Source: Pseudomonadota bacterium (GTDB taxonomy: Bacteria; Verrucomicrobiota; Verrucomicrobiia; Limisphaerales; SXTU01). From it: DNA of 35,956 nt. The stretch spans positions 1 to 35,956 of the forward strand of contig RFSE01000042.1 of NCBI GenBank assembly GCA_009924135.1, written 5' to 3'. Positions 23,824-31,640 of the stretch are shown here, piece by piece. Position numbers and translations under genes: made by a program. The notes beneath the pieces were generated by a model that made no database searches, was not told the DNA's origin, and saw only the letters and a list, made by a program, of their open reading frames with translations. Numbering within the stretch: position 1 is the first letter of the stretch; the number at the start of each line of letters is the position of its first letter.

Positions 23824-24888
23824 TCACCTTGCTTTCGCAGGTCCGCGTCCCGCGCCGGGGGGAACGAGGAGGGCCGAGCGGAGCTGCCCGTTTTTCGTGC
23901 GCGCGACGCATAGAATCAGGCCCGACTCGTTGATGTCCGTGGCTTCGAGGAGGAACCAGCCGGAGCCAGATGGGAGGGACTGGTTCAGGTCCGCCATCGT
24001 GCCATCGCGCCAGAGGAAGGCGCGGTTCTCGCCGGTCGCGAGCTGCGCCACGCCGACGATGTGATTGCGGTTGTTGATGGCGTTGGCGAACGAGCTGGAG
24101 CCGCCGAGTGTGCCGAGGTCGGTCATCTTGCCCTTGGTGTAGAGGAAGGCGTGCGACTGTCCGGCGGTGGTTTGCGCGAAGCCGACGACATCGGCTTGTT
24201 CATTAAGGGCGTTGGCCTGGCTCAGAATTCCACCGAGCGTGCCGAGGTCGCGGAGCTTGCCGCCAGTGTAGAGAAAGGCATGGCGGACCTGCTGCGCGGT
24301 CTCGGAGACGCCGGCGATGTCGAAGGCGCTGTTGATCGCGTGACCGTAGCTGTTCCTCCCGCCGAGCGTGCCGATGTCCGTCATCTTGCCCTGGCGGAAC
24401 AGAAAGGCATGGAACGCGCCGTCCTTGGTCTGCGCCGTGCCCGTGATGTCGACGCGTTCATTGATGCCGAAGGCGCGGCTGTTCGTGCCGCCGAGCGTGC
24501 CCAGATCCAATTGCCGGCCCCGCTGCCAGAGCACGGCGCGCTCGGCCAGCAGACCACCGGCCTGTGGCAAACGGGCCCAGCCGACGATATCACCCTGCTC
24601 GTTAAGGTCGCTGGCGCAGGCGTGGATGTTGGTGAAGCCCAGTTCGAAGATGGTGTTCGTGAAGACGTACGCCCGACTCAGGGGCGTGGTGCCGGGTACC
24701 TGCTGTGAACGAGTGCCGGCCACGACGCCCGCGCGGTTCAAGGCGGCGGGTTTGTCGGCGGGTGCGCCGAGGGCACCCAGATCGACGAGTGAAAAAGAAG
24801 CGTCCTGGGCGCGGACCGGGACCGCAGCCCCGGCCAGCCCAAGCACCAGCAACGCCAGCACCAAGGCTGGTTGCAGGGGTGGCTTCAT
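23824..24888 (-). CDS. Exported HAF-repeat protein
   Basis: A 354-residue exported protein. Residues 1-28 (MKPPLQPALVLALLVLGLAG, ending VRAQ) form a signal peptide. The rest is made of HAF-type repeats, each a beta-rich unit such as HAFLFRQGKMTDIGTLGG, HAFLYTGGKLRDLGTLGG or HAFLYTKGKMTDLGTLGG followed by an INxxxxIxG stretch; four full units with GTLGG and one terminal variant (RAFLWRDGTMADLN) are visible. HAF-repeat proteins are extracellular and of unknown function, probably propeller-like. The ATG at 24888 begins the signal peptide. The gene is divergent from the squalene-cyclase-fold gene, with 99 bp between the two starts. Confidence 0.88.
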   Translation of the reverse strand: MKPPLQPALVLALLVLGLAGAAVPVRAQDASFSLVDLGALGAPADKPAALNRAGVVAGTRSQQVPGTTPLSRAYVFTNTIFELGFTNIHACASDLNEQGDIVGWARLPQAGGLLAERAVLWQRGRQLDLGTLGGTNSRAFGINERVDITGTAQTKDGAFHAFLFRQGKMTDIGTLGGRNSYGHAINSAFDIAGVSETAQQVRHAFLYTGGKLRDLGTLGGILSQANALNEQADVVGFAQTTAGQSHAFLYTKGKMTDLGTLGGSSSFANAINNRNHIVGVAQLATGENRAFLWRDGTMADLNQSLPSGSGWFLLEATDINESGLILCVARTKNGQLRSALLVPPGAGRGPAKAR

Positions 24889-24987
24889 GGCGGCAGGTTG
24901 CCAAAACGGGACGGCGGGCGCAAATACAGCCAAGACCTGATTGTCCGGGTGGGTAATGCGGCCCACGCTGAAATTATTCCGGTACCC

Positions 24988-26265
24988 ATGAGAAACCGCG
25001 CTCACCATGCACGCTCAATGTTCCTGGCGTTGTGGCTGTTCACGTCCTTCGCAGTGGGCACCTCCGGCGCAGTGCCGGAACCGCCCGCTTCCACCGGGGC
25101 TGACCGTGTGGATGCGGCGGTGCAGGGTGGCGTGGCGTTTCTCCTGACCCAGCAGCAGGCCTCCGGGGCGATCGCGGACACGGGATTGGGAGCCAAGTAT
25201 CAAACGGCGTTGACCGCATTCGGCGGCCTGGCCCTGCTGGGCGCGGGGCATTCGCCGCAGGACAAATCGCCGGAGGGGGTTGCGTTGCGGCGGGCGCTCA
25301 ACTTCGTCCTGACGGCCGGCCGGCAGACGGCTGACGGGTATTACGGAGCGGCGGACCTGTCCATGATGCATGGGCACGCGGTGACAACGCTTTTCTTGTG
25401 CGAGGCCCTGCGTGCCGGGGCGGACCCGGAGTTGGAAGAGTTGACCCGGCGCAAGGCGGGCGCGGCGCATCAGTTCACCTTGTTCGCGCAGGGCGCGAGA
25501 AAGGATGCGTCAGGCGACATCGGCGGCTGGCGCTACCGGCCCGACGCGCGGGACTCGGACGTGCCGGTCACGGCGTGGCAGTTGCTCTCGCTGTATGCCG
25601 GGACGAAGGCGGGCTTTACCGTGCCACCGGCGGCGGGGAACGCGGCGGCGCAATATTTGAAGAACGTGCATGCGTCCGCTTTTGGGGTGTTCGACTACGG
25701 TCCCAAGCCGCAGGTCCTCCGGGTTGGTTCCCTTCGGCCGGAAGGAAAAAAGGTGGCCAGCCGGACGCCTTATTTGAACGTCAGGGGGCAAGTTTGCTAC
25801 ACATGTCACTATACTCCGGCCGTCACGAATTATTACCCGCCGATCCTCCGCGGCCCTGACTCGATGCTATTACCTCCGGGTGATCGGAACCATTTCTCCA
25901 CTTCGGCGATGGGCCTGCTGGGCATGCGGTTGTGTGGGCAACCGCGAGCGCCGGAGGCCGTCTCAGCGGCGGCCTTTCTGTTGCAGACCATGAAGGCTGA
26001 CCCGACGGCGCGCATCATCGCGAACGGGTCGTGGCCGTTTCACGCCGCCTTCTTCAACACGCTCGCACTCCAGCAATTCGGAGAGCCGCACACATCGCTG
26101 GCGCAGCAGTTCGCCGAGCGGAACTTCGTCGTGGGCCAGTCACCGGATGGCTCGTGGACGGACAATTTCGAAGGCCGGCAGATCGGGCGGGTGTATTGCA
26201 CCAGCCTGGCGGTGCTGAGCCTGGAGGCGAAATACAGAAGGCTGGCGATCTACGCGCCGCCGTGA
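24988..26265 (+). CDS. Exported squalene-cyclase/prenyltransferase-fold protein with CxxCH
   Basis: A 425-residue exported protein. The N-terminus (MRNRAHHARSMFLALWLFTS) is a signal peptide with cleavage near GTSGA. The remainder has the alpha/alpha-toroid repeat pattern of squalene-hopene cyclase and prenyltransferase domains (VDAAVQGGVAFLLTQQQASG, YQTALTAFGGLALLGAGHS, HGHAVTTLFLCEALRAG, STSAMGLLGMRLCG, TSLAVLSLEAKYRRL). These occur in many exported proteins of planctomycetes and verrucomicrobia with no cyclase function; the DxDD motif of true cyclases is not seen. A segment of about 60 residues (near 245-300) interrupts the pattern and holds CYTCH, a possible c-type haem site. The start is ATG 24988. 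Function unknown. Confidence 0.75.
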   Translation: MRNRAHHARSMFLALWLFTSFAVGTSGAVPEPPASTGADRVDAAVQGGVAFLLTQQQASGAIADTGLGAKYQTALTAFGGLALLGAGHSPQDKSPEGVALRRALNFVLTAGRQTADGYYGAADLSMMHGHAVTTLFLCEALRAGADPELEELTRRKAGAAHQFTLFAQGARKDASGDIGGWRYRPDARDSDVPVTAWQLLSLYAGTKAGFTVPPAAGNAAAQYLKNVHASAFGVFDYGPKPQVLRVGSLRPEGKKVASRTPYLNVRGQVCYTCHYTPAVTNYYPPILRGPDSMLLPPGDRNHFSTSAMGLLGMRLCGQPRAPEAVSAAAFLLQTMKADPTARIIANGSWPFHAAFFNTLALQQFGEPHTSLAQQFAERNFVVGQSPDGSWTDNFEGRQIGRVYCTSLAVLSLEAKYRRLAIYAPP

Positions 26266-26323
26266 GGGCGTTCCTTCAGACGCAGGAGATGTTGAAAACC
26301 ATGAAGCAGTTAAAGGTCGCGAC

Positions 26324-26941
26324 GTGAAACGCAGACAATCGAAATTGTTCTCAAGTGCTGGCCTCAGCAGCATCTGCCTGGCAGGTTTTTGCCTGGCTGG
26401 CTGTGCATTCAAACGTAGTGAAAGGCACAGTGATTTGACCTCCAAACAAGAACTAGCAGATCATGCTTTCCTCAATAAGTACACTTATCGCCAAGTATGG
26501 GGTGTTGTTTGTGGTGATCGTTGGGTCAATTCAAAAATGCGACGTTCATTCTTCATTTTGGATGACCCCTTTGTTTTCAGTTGGAGGGAGGTTGAAAGCA
26601 AATCATGGGTCTCAGAGTCAGGTCGAATCATTTCGTTTGCCCATCGAAAGACGCTTCAATTTACCGCGTCTGAGGATGTTGAAGCAGTATGTTACGGCTC
26701 CGGCAGGGAAGTCGATTGCGTGGAATTTTACCTAAAGGCGGGAACAGTCTATAAACTAATTGGCCACGATAACGGTTTAATTCCGATCAAGGAATTGGCG
26801 GCCGAAGAAAGCCAAGGTCGCGCCTTTATCCGAATCAAGCGAACCACCAAAGATCATCGGGTGGTGGACTACTGTTATGAGATTGAAGCCGATGGAAGAT
26901 TAAATCGAACTGTCAGCACGTTCATTTACGACGAGCAGTGA
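26324..26941 (+). CDS. Hypothetical lipoprotein
   Basis: A 205-residue protein not recognised as a known family. The N-terminus is a lipoprotein signal: basic MKRRQSK, a hydrophobic core and the lipobox LAGC with the lipidated Cys27. The mature part is mixed alpha/beta, with several aromatic and charged residues and four Cys (VCGDRWVN, VCYGSGREVDCVEFY, VVDYCYEIEADG). The base composition is clearly richer in A and T than either neighbour, which suggests recent acquisition or relaxed selection. The start is GTG 26324; no other start gives the signal peptide. It lies 58 bp after the squalene-cyclase-fold gene in the same direction, so co-transcription is possible, and converges with the DUF1501 gene. 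Confidence 0.7.
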   Translation: MKRRQSKLFSSAGLSSICLAGFCLAGCAFKRSERHSDLTSKQELADHAFLNKYTYRQVWGVVCGDRWVNSKMRRSFFILDDPFVFSWREVESKSWVSESGRIISFAHRKTLQFTASEDVEAVCYGSGREVDCVEFYLKAGTVYKLIGHDNGLIPIKELAAEESQGRAFIRIKRTTKDHRVVDYCYEIEADGRLNRTVSTFIYDEQ

Positions 26942-26981
26942 AAAAGCCGACGGCTGGCGATCTGTTCGCCACCGTGAGCGC
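26940..26981 (-). terminator. Possible weak terminator for the DUF1501 gene
   Basis: Just past the DUF1501 stop, the minus strand has a 6-bp stem (CCACCG/CGGTGG) and then AGCCG-T-CGGCT followed by TTTTTC. The stems are short and it overlaps the end of the convergent lipoprotein gene, so the call is tentative. Confidence 0.3.
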
Positions 26982-26986
26982 GGTGG

Positions 26987-28435
26987 TCAGACCAGCAAAC
27001 CCGGGATCGGGGTGCCCAAATAAAAGAGGTTGGGGCGGCCTTGTTCGTCGAGCCAGTGGGCGTCCTGCGGGATGCCGAGCGCCTGATAGATCGTCGCGGC
27101 AAAGTTCTCCGGGGTCTGCGCTTCACTGGCGGGATAGGCTCCGTTTTTGTCCGAAGAACCAACCACATGTCCGCCGCGCACGCCGCCGCCGGCGAAGAAC
27201 ACGGACTGCACCGCGCCCCAGTGGTCACGGCCCGGGAGCTTGGCCCCGGCGATGGTCGAAATCTTCGGGGTGCGACCGAACTCGCCGGCCATCACGATCA
27301 ACGTGCTGTCCAGCAGTCCGCGTTCGTGCAGGTCGTCGATGAGGGCGGAGACCGCGCGGTCCGTAGGTGGCAACAGGAAGTTCTTCAGGTTCGGGAAGGC
27401 GGATTCGTGGGTGTCCCAGGTCTCGTTGTTGCCGAGGTTGACCTGCACGAGGCGGACGCCGCGTTGCACCAGCCGCGAAGCCAGGAGCAAGGACCAGCCG
27501 AAGGAGTTTCGTCCGTAACGTTCCTGTTCCTTGAGCGGGGCATTCGTCACGTCGAAGGCCCCGGCGATCTTGCCGTCCGTGAGCAGCGAGGTTGCCATCT
27601 CCCAGTAGCGGTCATGATCCGTGGCCTCGGCGACGGTCGTGAGCTGCGTGCGTTGGCTGTTCAGTTCCTTGGCCAGGGTGAGGCGGTCGCCCAGCCGCCC
27701 GTCGGCGAGCCATTGGGGCAAGGAAAGATTGGGTGCGCGGAAGTAGAGGGGTTGCTCCTTGGCTCCCTCGCGATGGTGGAAGAGATATTCGGGATATGCG
27801 CCGTAGTTTGCGGCGTTGTAAGGCGCGCAATCGAGGAACCAGGGCTCGCGACGTTTGCCCGCAATGCCGGCGAACTGTCCGGGGATCACGCGTCCGGTGC
27901 GATGGACCAGTTTCTCCGGGAGGATGATCGCCGGTGGCAGGTTGTCGCGCGGGGCGAAGCGGGTTGCCGCCAAGGCGGTGATCGATGGCCAGTCCGAGTC
28001 CTTGGGCAGGCTCGGGTTGAAGCCTGGGGGAATGTCTGACCGGCCCGTGAGCATGATGTGGTGGCTCGCGGAGTGGTCGTTGGACTTGTGGGTGAGCGAG
28101 CGACACAGCGCCCACTGTTCGCTGCGTTTGGCCAGCTCGGGCAGGTGCTCACAGATGTGCAGGCCCGGGGTGCGCGTGGGAATTGGGTTGAACTCGCCCC
28201 GGATGCCGGAGGGTGCATCCGGCTTCATGTCGAAGCTTTCGTGCTGCGCCAGCCCGCCGGAGAGGAAGATGTAGATGACGGACTTGACCCGCTCGCGTCC
28301 GCGCCCGGTCACGCCTTCAGCGTGGAGCCAGTCCAGATGGTTCATGCCCAGGCCAAGCAGACTGATCGCCCCCGCCTGCACGGCAGTGCGGCGAGAACAA
28401 CGATCCCGCAGGGGATGTTTGATCGCTTCGGTCAT
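26987..28435 (-). CDS. Tat-exported DUF1501 protein
   Basis: A 482-residue protein of the DUF1501 family, an alkaline-phosphatase/sulfatase-like fold very common in planctomycetes and verrucomicrobia. The N-terminus has a twin-arginine signal (CSRRTAVQAGAISLLGLGM; R15-R16). The core shows the family blocks SVIYIFLSGGLAQHESFDMK, HKSNDHSASHHIMLTGR, RLVQVNLGNNETWDTHESAF, LIVMAGEFGRTPKI and GRDHWGAVQSVFFAGGGVRG, which carry the metal-ligand Asp and His residues of the fold. In these phyla it is often paired with a DUF1549/DUF1553 cytochrome-type partner; none is adjacent here. The start is ATG 28435. Substrate unknown. Confidence 0.92.
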   Translation of the reverse strand: MTEAIKHPLRDRCSRRTAVQAGAISLLGLGMNHLDWLHAEGVTGRGRERVKSVIYIFLSGGLAQHESFDMKPDAPSGIRGEFNPIPTRTPGLHICEHLPELAKRSEQWALCRSLTHKSNDHSASHHIMLTGRSDIPPGFNPSLPKDSDWPSITALAATRFAPRDNLPPAIILPEKLVHRTGRVIPGQFAGIAGKRREPWFLDCAPYNAANYGAYPEYLFHHREGAKEQPLYFRAPNLSLPQWLADGRLGDRLTLAKELNSQRTQLTTVAEATDHDRYWEMATSLLTDGKIAGAFDVTNAPLKEQERYGRNSFGWSLLLASRLVQRGVRLVQVNLGNNETWDTHESAFPNLKNFLLPPTDRAVSALIDDLHERGLLDSTLIVMAGEFGRTPKISTIAGAKLPGRDHWGAVQSVFFAGGGVRGGHVVGSSDKNGAYPASEAQTPENFAATIYQALGIPQDAHWLDEQGRPNLFYLGTPIPGLLV

Positions 28436-28517
28436 CGGACGGTGAACTTGATCTGCGGTTGGACGTGAAGCCGCCGTGTGGCAGTCACACTTTTTAGGAC
28501 ACGCTTGTCCGGCAAAG

Positions 28518-31500
28518 TCAGGCCGAGGTGCCGGGCGCGACCAGCGGCGGCGTCACCTGATGGCGCGGCTTGATGGCGAAGAACCGCTTCATCCGTTCGA
28601 AGGTGAGGAAGACTACCGGGGTGGTGTAAAGCGTGAGCAGTTGCGACAGCAGCAAACCGCCGACGACCGCGACTCCGAGGGGACGGCGCAATTCCGAACC
28701 GGTGCCCATGCCCAGGGCCAAGGGCAGCGTGCCGAACAAGGCGGCCATGGTCGTCATCATGATGGGGCGGAAGCGGATGACACAGGCCTTGTGGATGGCC
28801 TGCTCGGGTGTCAGGCCTTCGTGCCGTTCTGCGTCGATGGCAAAATCGATCATCATGATGGCGTTCTTTTTCACGATGCCCATGAGCAGGATGATGCCGA
28901 TAAACGAGACGAGGGAGAGGTCGTAACCGAAATACATCAGGGCCAGCAGTGCGCCCACGCCGGCGGAGGGCAGGGTGGAGAGAATGGTGAGCGGGTGGAT
29001 GAGGCTTTCGTAGAGCATTCCCAGCACGACGTACACGGCGAGGAGGGCGGCCAGCAGCAGCAGCGGCATGTTGGAGAGGGAGGCCTTGAACATCTGTGCC
29101 GTGCCTTGGAAGCTGCCGTTGATGCTGGCCGGCATCTGGAGTTCGTCAGTGGCTTGCTGAATCAACTCCGTCGCGACTCCGAGGGGGACGTTGGGCGCGA
29201 GGTTGAAGGAAATGGTGACAGCGGGGAACTGGCTTTGATGCGCGACGGAGAGGCTGGCATTGACGGTGCGGAACTTGGCAACGCTCGCGAGGGGGATTTG
29301 CTTCCCGGAGTTGGATTTGACGAAGATGTGATTGAGGGCGGAAGGGTCCTTGAGAAACTTCGGGTCCACTTCGAGAATGACGTGGTGCTGGTTGTAACGT
29401 TTGTACAGCGTGGAGACCTGCCGCTGGCCGAAGGCGTCATAGAGGGTGTTGTCGATGACCAGGGGCGAAACGCCCAGGCGCGAGGCGGCGTCGCGATCAA
29501 TGACGATGCGGGACTGGAGGCCGCGGGTCTGCAGGTCGCTGCTGATGTCCTTGAGTTCGGGGATCTTGCGCAGGCGGGCTTCGAGCTTGGGAGCCCATTC
29601 GGTCAGGTCGCTGAGTTCGCCGGATTGGAGGGCGTATTGGAACTGGCCTTTGCCCATGCGCCCGCCCAGACGGATGTCCTGCATGGCCACGAGGAACAGG
29701 TTGATCCCGCCGACCTCGGAGAGCTTGCGGCGCAGGCGTGCGATGACCACGTCGGCGCTGACCTGCCGGACTTCGAGCGGCTTGAGGGTAATGAACATGC
29801 GGCCGTTGTTCACCGTGGAACTGCCGGCGGACGCACCGATGAAGGAGCCGATGGTGGCCACGGCAGGATCAGCCTCGACGATGCGCGCGACCTTGTCCTG
29901 AAGGGCGGCCATGGCGGGGAAGGAAATGTCCTGCGCTGCCTCGGTGGTGCCCATGAGCACGCCGGTGTCCTGCTGGGGAAAAAAGCCCTTGGGCACGGCC
30001 TGGTAGAGCCACACGGTACCAGCCGTCGTGCCCACGGTGACGAGCAGCATGATGATCTGGTGGCGGAGCACCCAGTTGAGGCCGAATTCATAGACCCCGA
30101 GGAACGAGTGATAAATGCGCTCCGAGGTGCGGTAGAAGACGCCGCGCGCGGCGTAGGACGATTCCGCCCGCAAGAAGCGCGAGCAGAGCATCGGGGTGAG
30201 CGTCAGGGAGATTACGCCGGAGACGAGGATCGCGGCGCTCAAGGTCACGGCGAACTCGTGGAAGAGCCGTCCAATCAGCCCGCCCATGAAGAGCAGGGGG
30301 ATGAACACCGCCACCAGCGAGAGGCTCATGGAGACGACGGTGAAGCCGATTTGCCTAGCACCCTTCAACGCGGCGGTCATCGCGGAGTCACCCTGCTCGA
30401 TGAACCGGAAAACGTTTTCGATCACCACGATGGCGTCATCGACCACGAAGCCCACCGAAATGGTGATGGCCATCAGCGAGAGGTTGTCCAGGCTGAAGCC
30501 GCAGAGATACATGATCGCAAACGTGCCGGCCAGGGCCAGGGGCACCGTGATGCTGGCGATGAACGTGGGCCAGAACCGGCGCAGGAACAGGAAGATGACC
30601 ATCACCACGAGGCCGATGCTCAACCCCAGCGAGAATTGCACGTCCTGAACGGAGGCGCGGATGGTGGTGGTGCGATCGCTGAGCTGGGTGATCTCGACCG
30701 ACTGGGGTATCCAGCGTTTCAACTCGGGCAGCACGGCCCGGATGCGGTCCACCGTCTCGATGACATTGGCACCGGCCTGCTTGTAAACAATGAGCAGGAC
30801 CGCCCGTTTGGTGCCCGACCAGCCGGCGAGCCGTTCGTTCTCCACCCCTTCCTCCACGCGGCCGAGCGAGGACAATTTGATCGGCGTCCCCTTGCGCTGC
30901 GTGATGATCAGTGATTGATAGTCCTTCGCGTCAATCAACTGGCCGTTGCTGGTGATGGTGTAGCTCGTGTCCGGACCGTCGAAGCTGCCCAGCGGAGAGT
31001 CCACGTTCACCTGGCCCAGGAGCGTGCGCAGTTCTTCCAGGCTCAGGCCGGCGGAGGCCAGGGCGGCGGGATTCACCTGCACGCGCACGGCGGATTTTTC
31101 CGCGCCGTTGAGGACCACCTGGCTGACGCCTTCCACCTGGCTGAGGCGCTGGCCGATGACGCTGTCCGCATACTCGAAGACCGCCGTGGGGGCGAGGGTC
31201 GGCGAGGTCAGGGCCAGCACCATGATCGGGGAGTCGGCGGGGTTGATCTTCCGGTACGTGGGCGGGTTGGGCATGTTGAACGGGAGTTCATTGCCCGCCG
31301 CGTTGATCGCGGCCTGCACGTCGCGCGCCGCATCATCCACCTTGCGGTTCAGGTCGAATTGGATGGTGATCGAAGTGCCGCCGAGGGTGCTCACGGAGGT
31401 GATTTCCGTGACACCGGAAATCTCCGCCAGCCGCCGCTCCAAGGGCGTTGCCACGGATGACGCCACGGTCGCCGGATCGGCCCCGGGCAGCGAGCCGGAG

Positions 31501-31640
31501 ACCTGGATCACCGGTGAATCCACGCGCGGGACGGCCGCGACGGGCATCAAGTGATAGGCGACGACCCCGAGCAAAAATAATCCGATCGCCAGGAGCGAGG
31601 TGCCCACGGGCCGCCGGATGAATGGCTCGGACATGTTCAT
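28518..31640 (-). CDS. mdtC: RND efflux pump inner-membrane subunit, MdtC-like
   Basis: A 1040-residue RND transporter of the hydrophobe/amphiphile efflux type. It opens with the family start FIRRPVGTSLLAIGLFLLG (TM1), followed by the first porter loop (VSGSLPGADPATVASSVATP). TM4 carries the proton-relay aspartates in VVDDAIVVIENVF (near residue 400). The second half has TM7 and a second porter loop, and TM10 with GIVKKNAIMMIDFA. Its start overlaps the stop of the upstream RND gene (ATGA, 31637-31640), so the two pump subunits are translated together and probably form a mixed trimer as in E. coli MdtB2C. It is the last gene of the operon; no outer-membrane TolC-type gene and no clear terminator are seen. 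Confidence 0.94.
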   Translation of the reverse strand: MNMSEPFIRRPVGTSLLAIGLFLLGVVAYHLMPVAAVPRVDSPVIQVSGSLPGADPATVASSVATPLERRLAEISGVTEITSVSTLGGTSITIQFDLNRKVDDAARDVQAAINAAGNELPFNMPNPPTYRKINPADSPIMVLALTSPTLAPTAVFEYADSVIGQRLSQVEGVSQVVLNGAEKSAVRVQVNPAALASAGLSLEELRTLLGQVNVDSPLGSFDGPDTSYTITSNGQLIDAKDYQSLIITQRKGTPIKLSSLGRVEEGVENERLAGWSGTKRAVLLIVYKQAGANVIETVDRIRAVLPELKRWIPQSVEITQLSDRTTTIRASVQDVQFSLGLSIGLVVMVIFLFLRRFWPTFIASITVPLALAGTFAIMYLCGFSLDNLSLMAITISVGFVVDDAIVVIENVFRFIEQGDSAMTAALKGARQIGFTVVSMSLSLVAVFIPLLFMGGLIGRLFHEFAVTLSAAILVSGVISLTLTPMLCSRFLRAESSYAARGVFYRTSERIYHSFLGVYEFGLNWVLRHQIIMLLVTVGTTAGTVWLYQAVPKGFFPQQDTGVLMGTTEAAQDISFPAMAALQDKVARIVEADPAVATIGSFIGASAGSSTVNNGRMFITLKPLEVRQVSADVVIARLRRKLSEVGGINLFLVAMQDIRLGGRMGKGQFQYALQSGELSDLTEWAPKLEARLRKIPELKDISSDLQTRGLQSRIVIDRDAASRLGVSPLVIDNTLYDAFGQRQVSTLYKRYNQHHVILEVDPKFLKDPSALNHIFVKSNSGKQIPLASVAKFRTVNASLSVAHQSQFPAVTISFNLAPNVPLGVATELIQQATDELQMPASINGSFQGTAQMFKASLSNMPLLLLAALLAVYVVLGMLYESLIHPLTILSTLPSAGVGALLALMYFGYDLSLVSFIGIILLMGIVKKNAIMMIDFAIDAERHEGLTPEQAIHKACVIRFRPIMMTTMAALFGTLPLALGMGTGSELRRPLGVAVVGGLLLSQLLTLYTTPVVFLTFERMKRFFAIKPRHQVTPPLVAPGTSA

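Noticed and set aside
28474..28488. GTGTG-GCAGT-CACAC hairpin followed by TTTTT as a terminator
   Set aside because: The T-run follows on the plus strand, but both neighbouring genes are on the minus strand and the stem is only 5 bp.
28476..30914. Very long plus-strand open frame opposite the MdtC-like gene
   Set aside because: It is antisense to a clear RND gene; its Asp/His/Gly/Glu-rich composition is what the complement of GC-rich membrane-protein codons gives. No known domain is visible.
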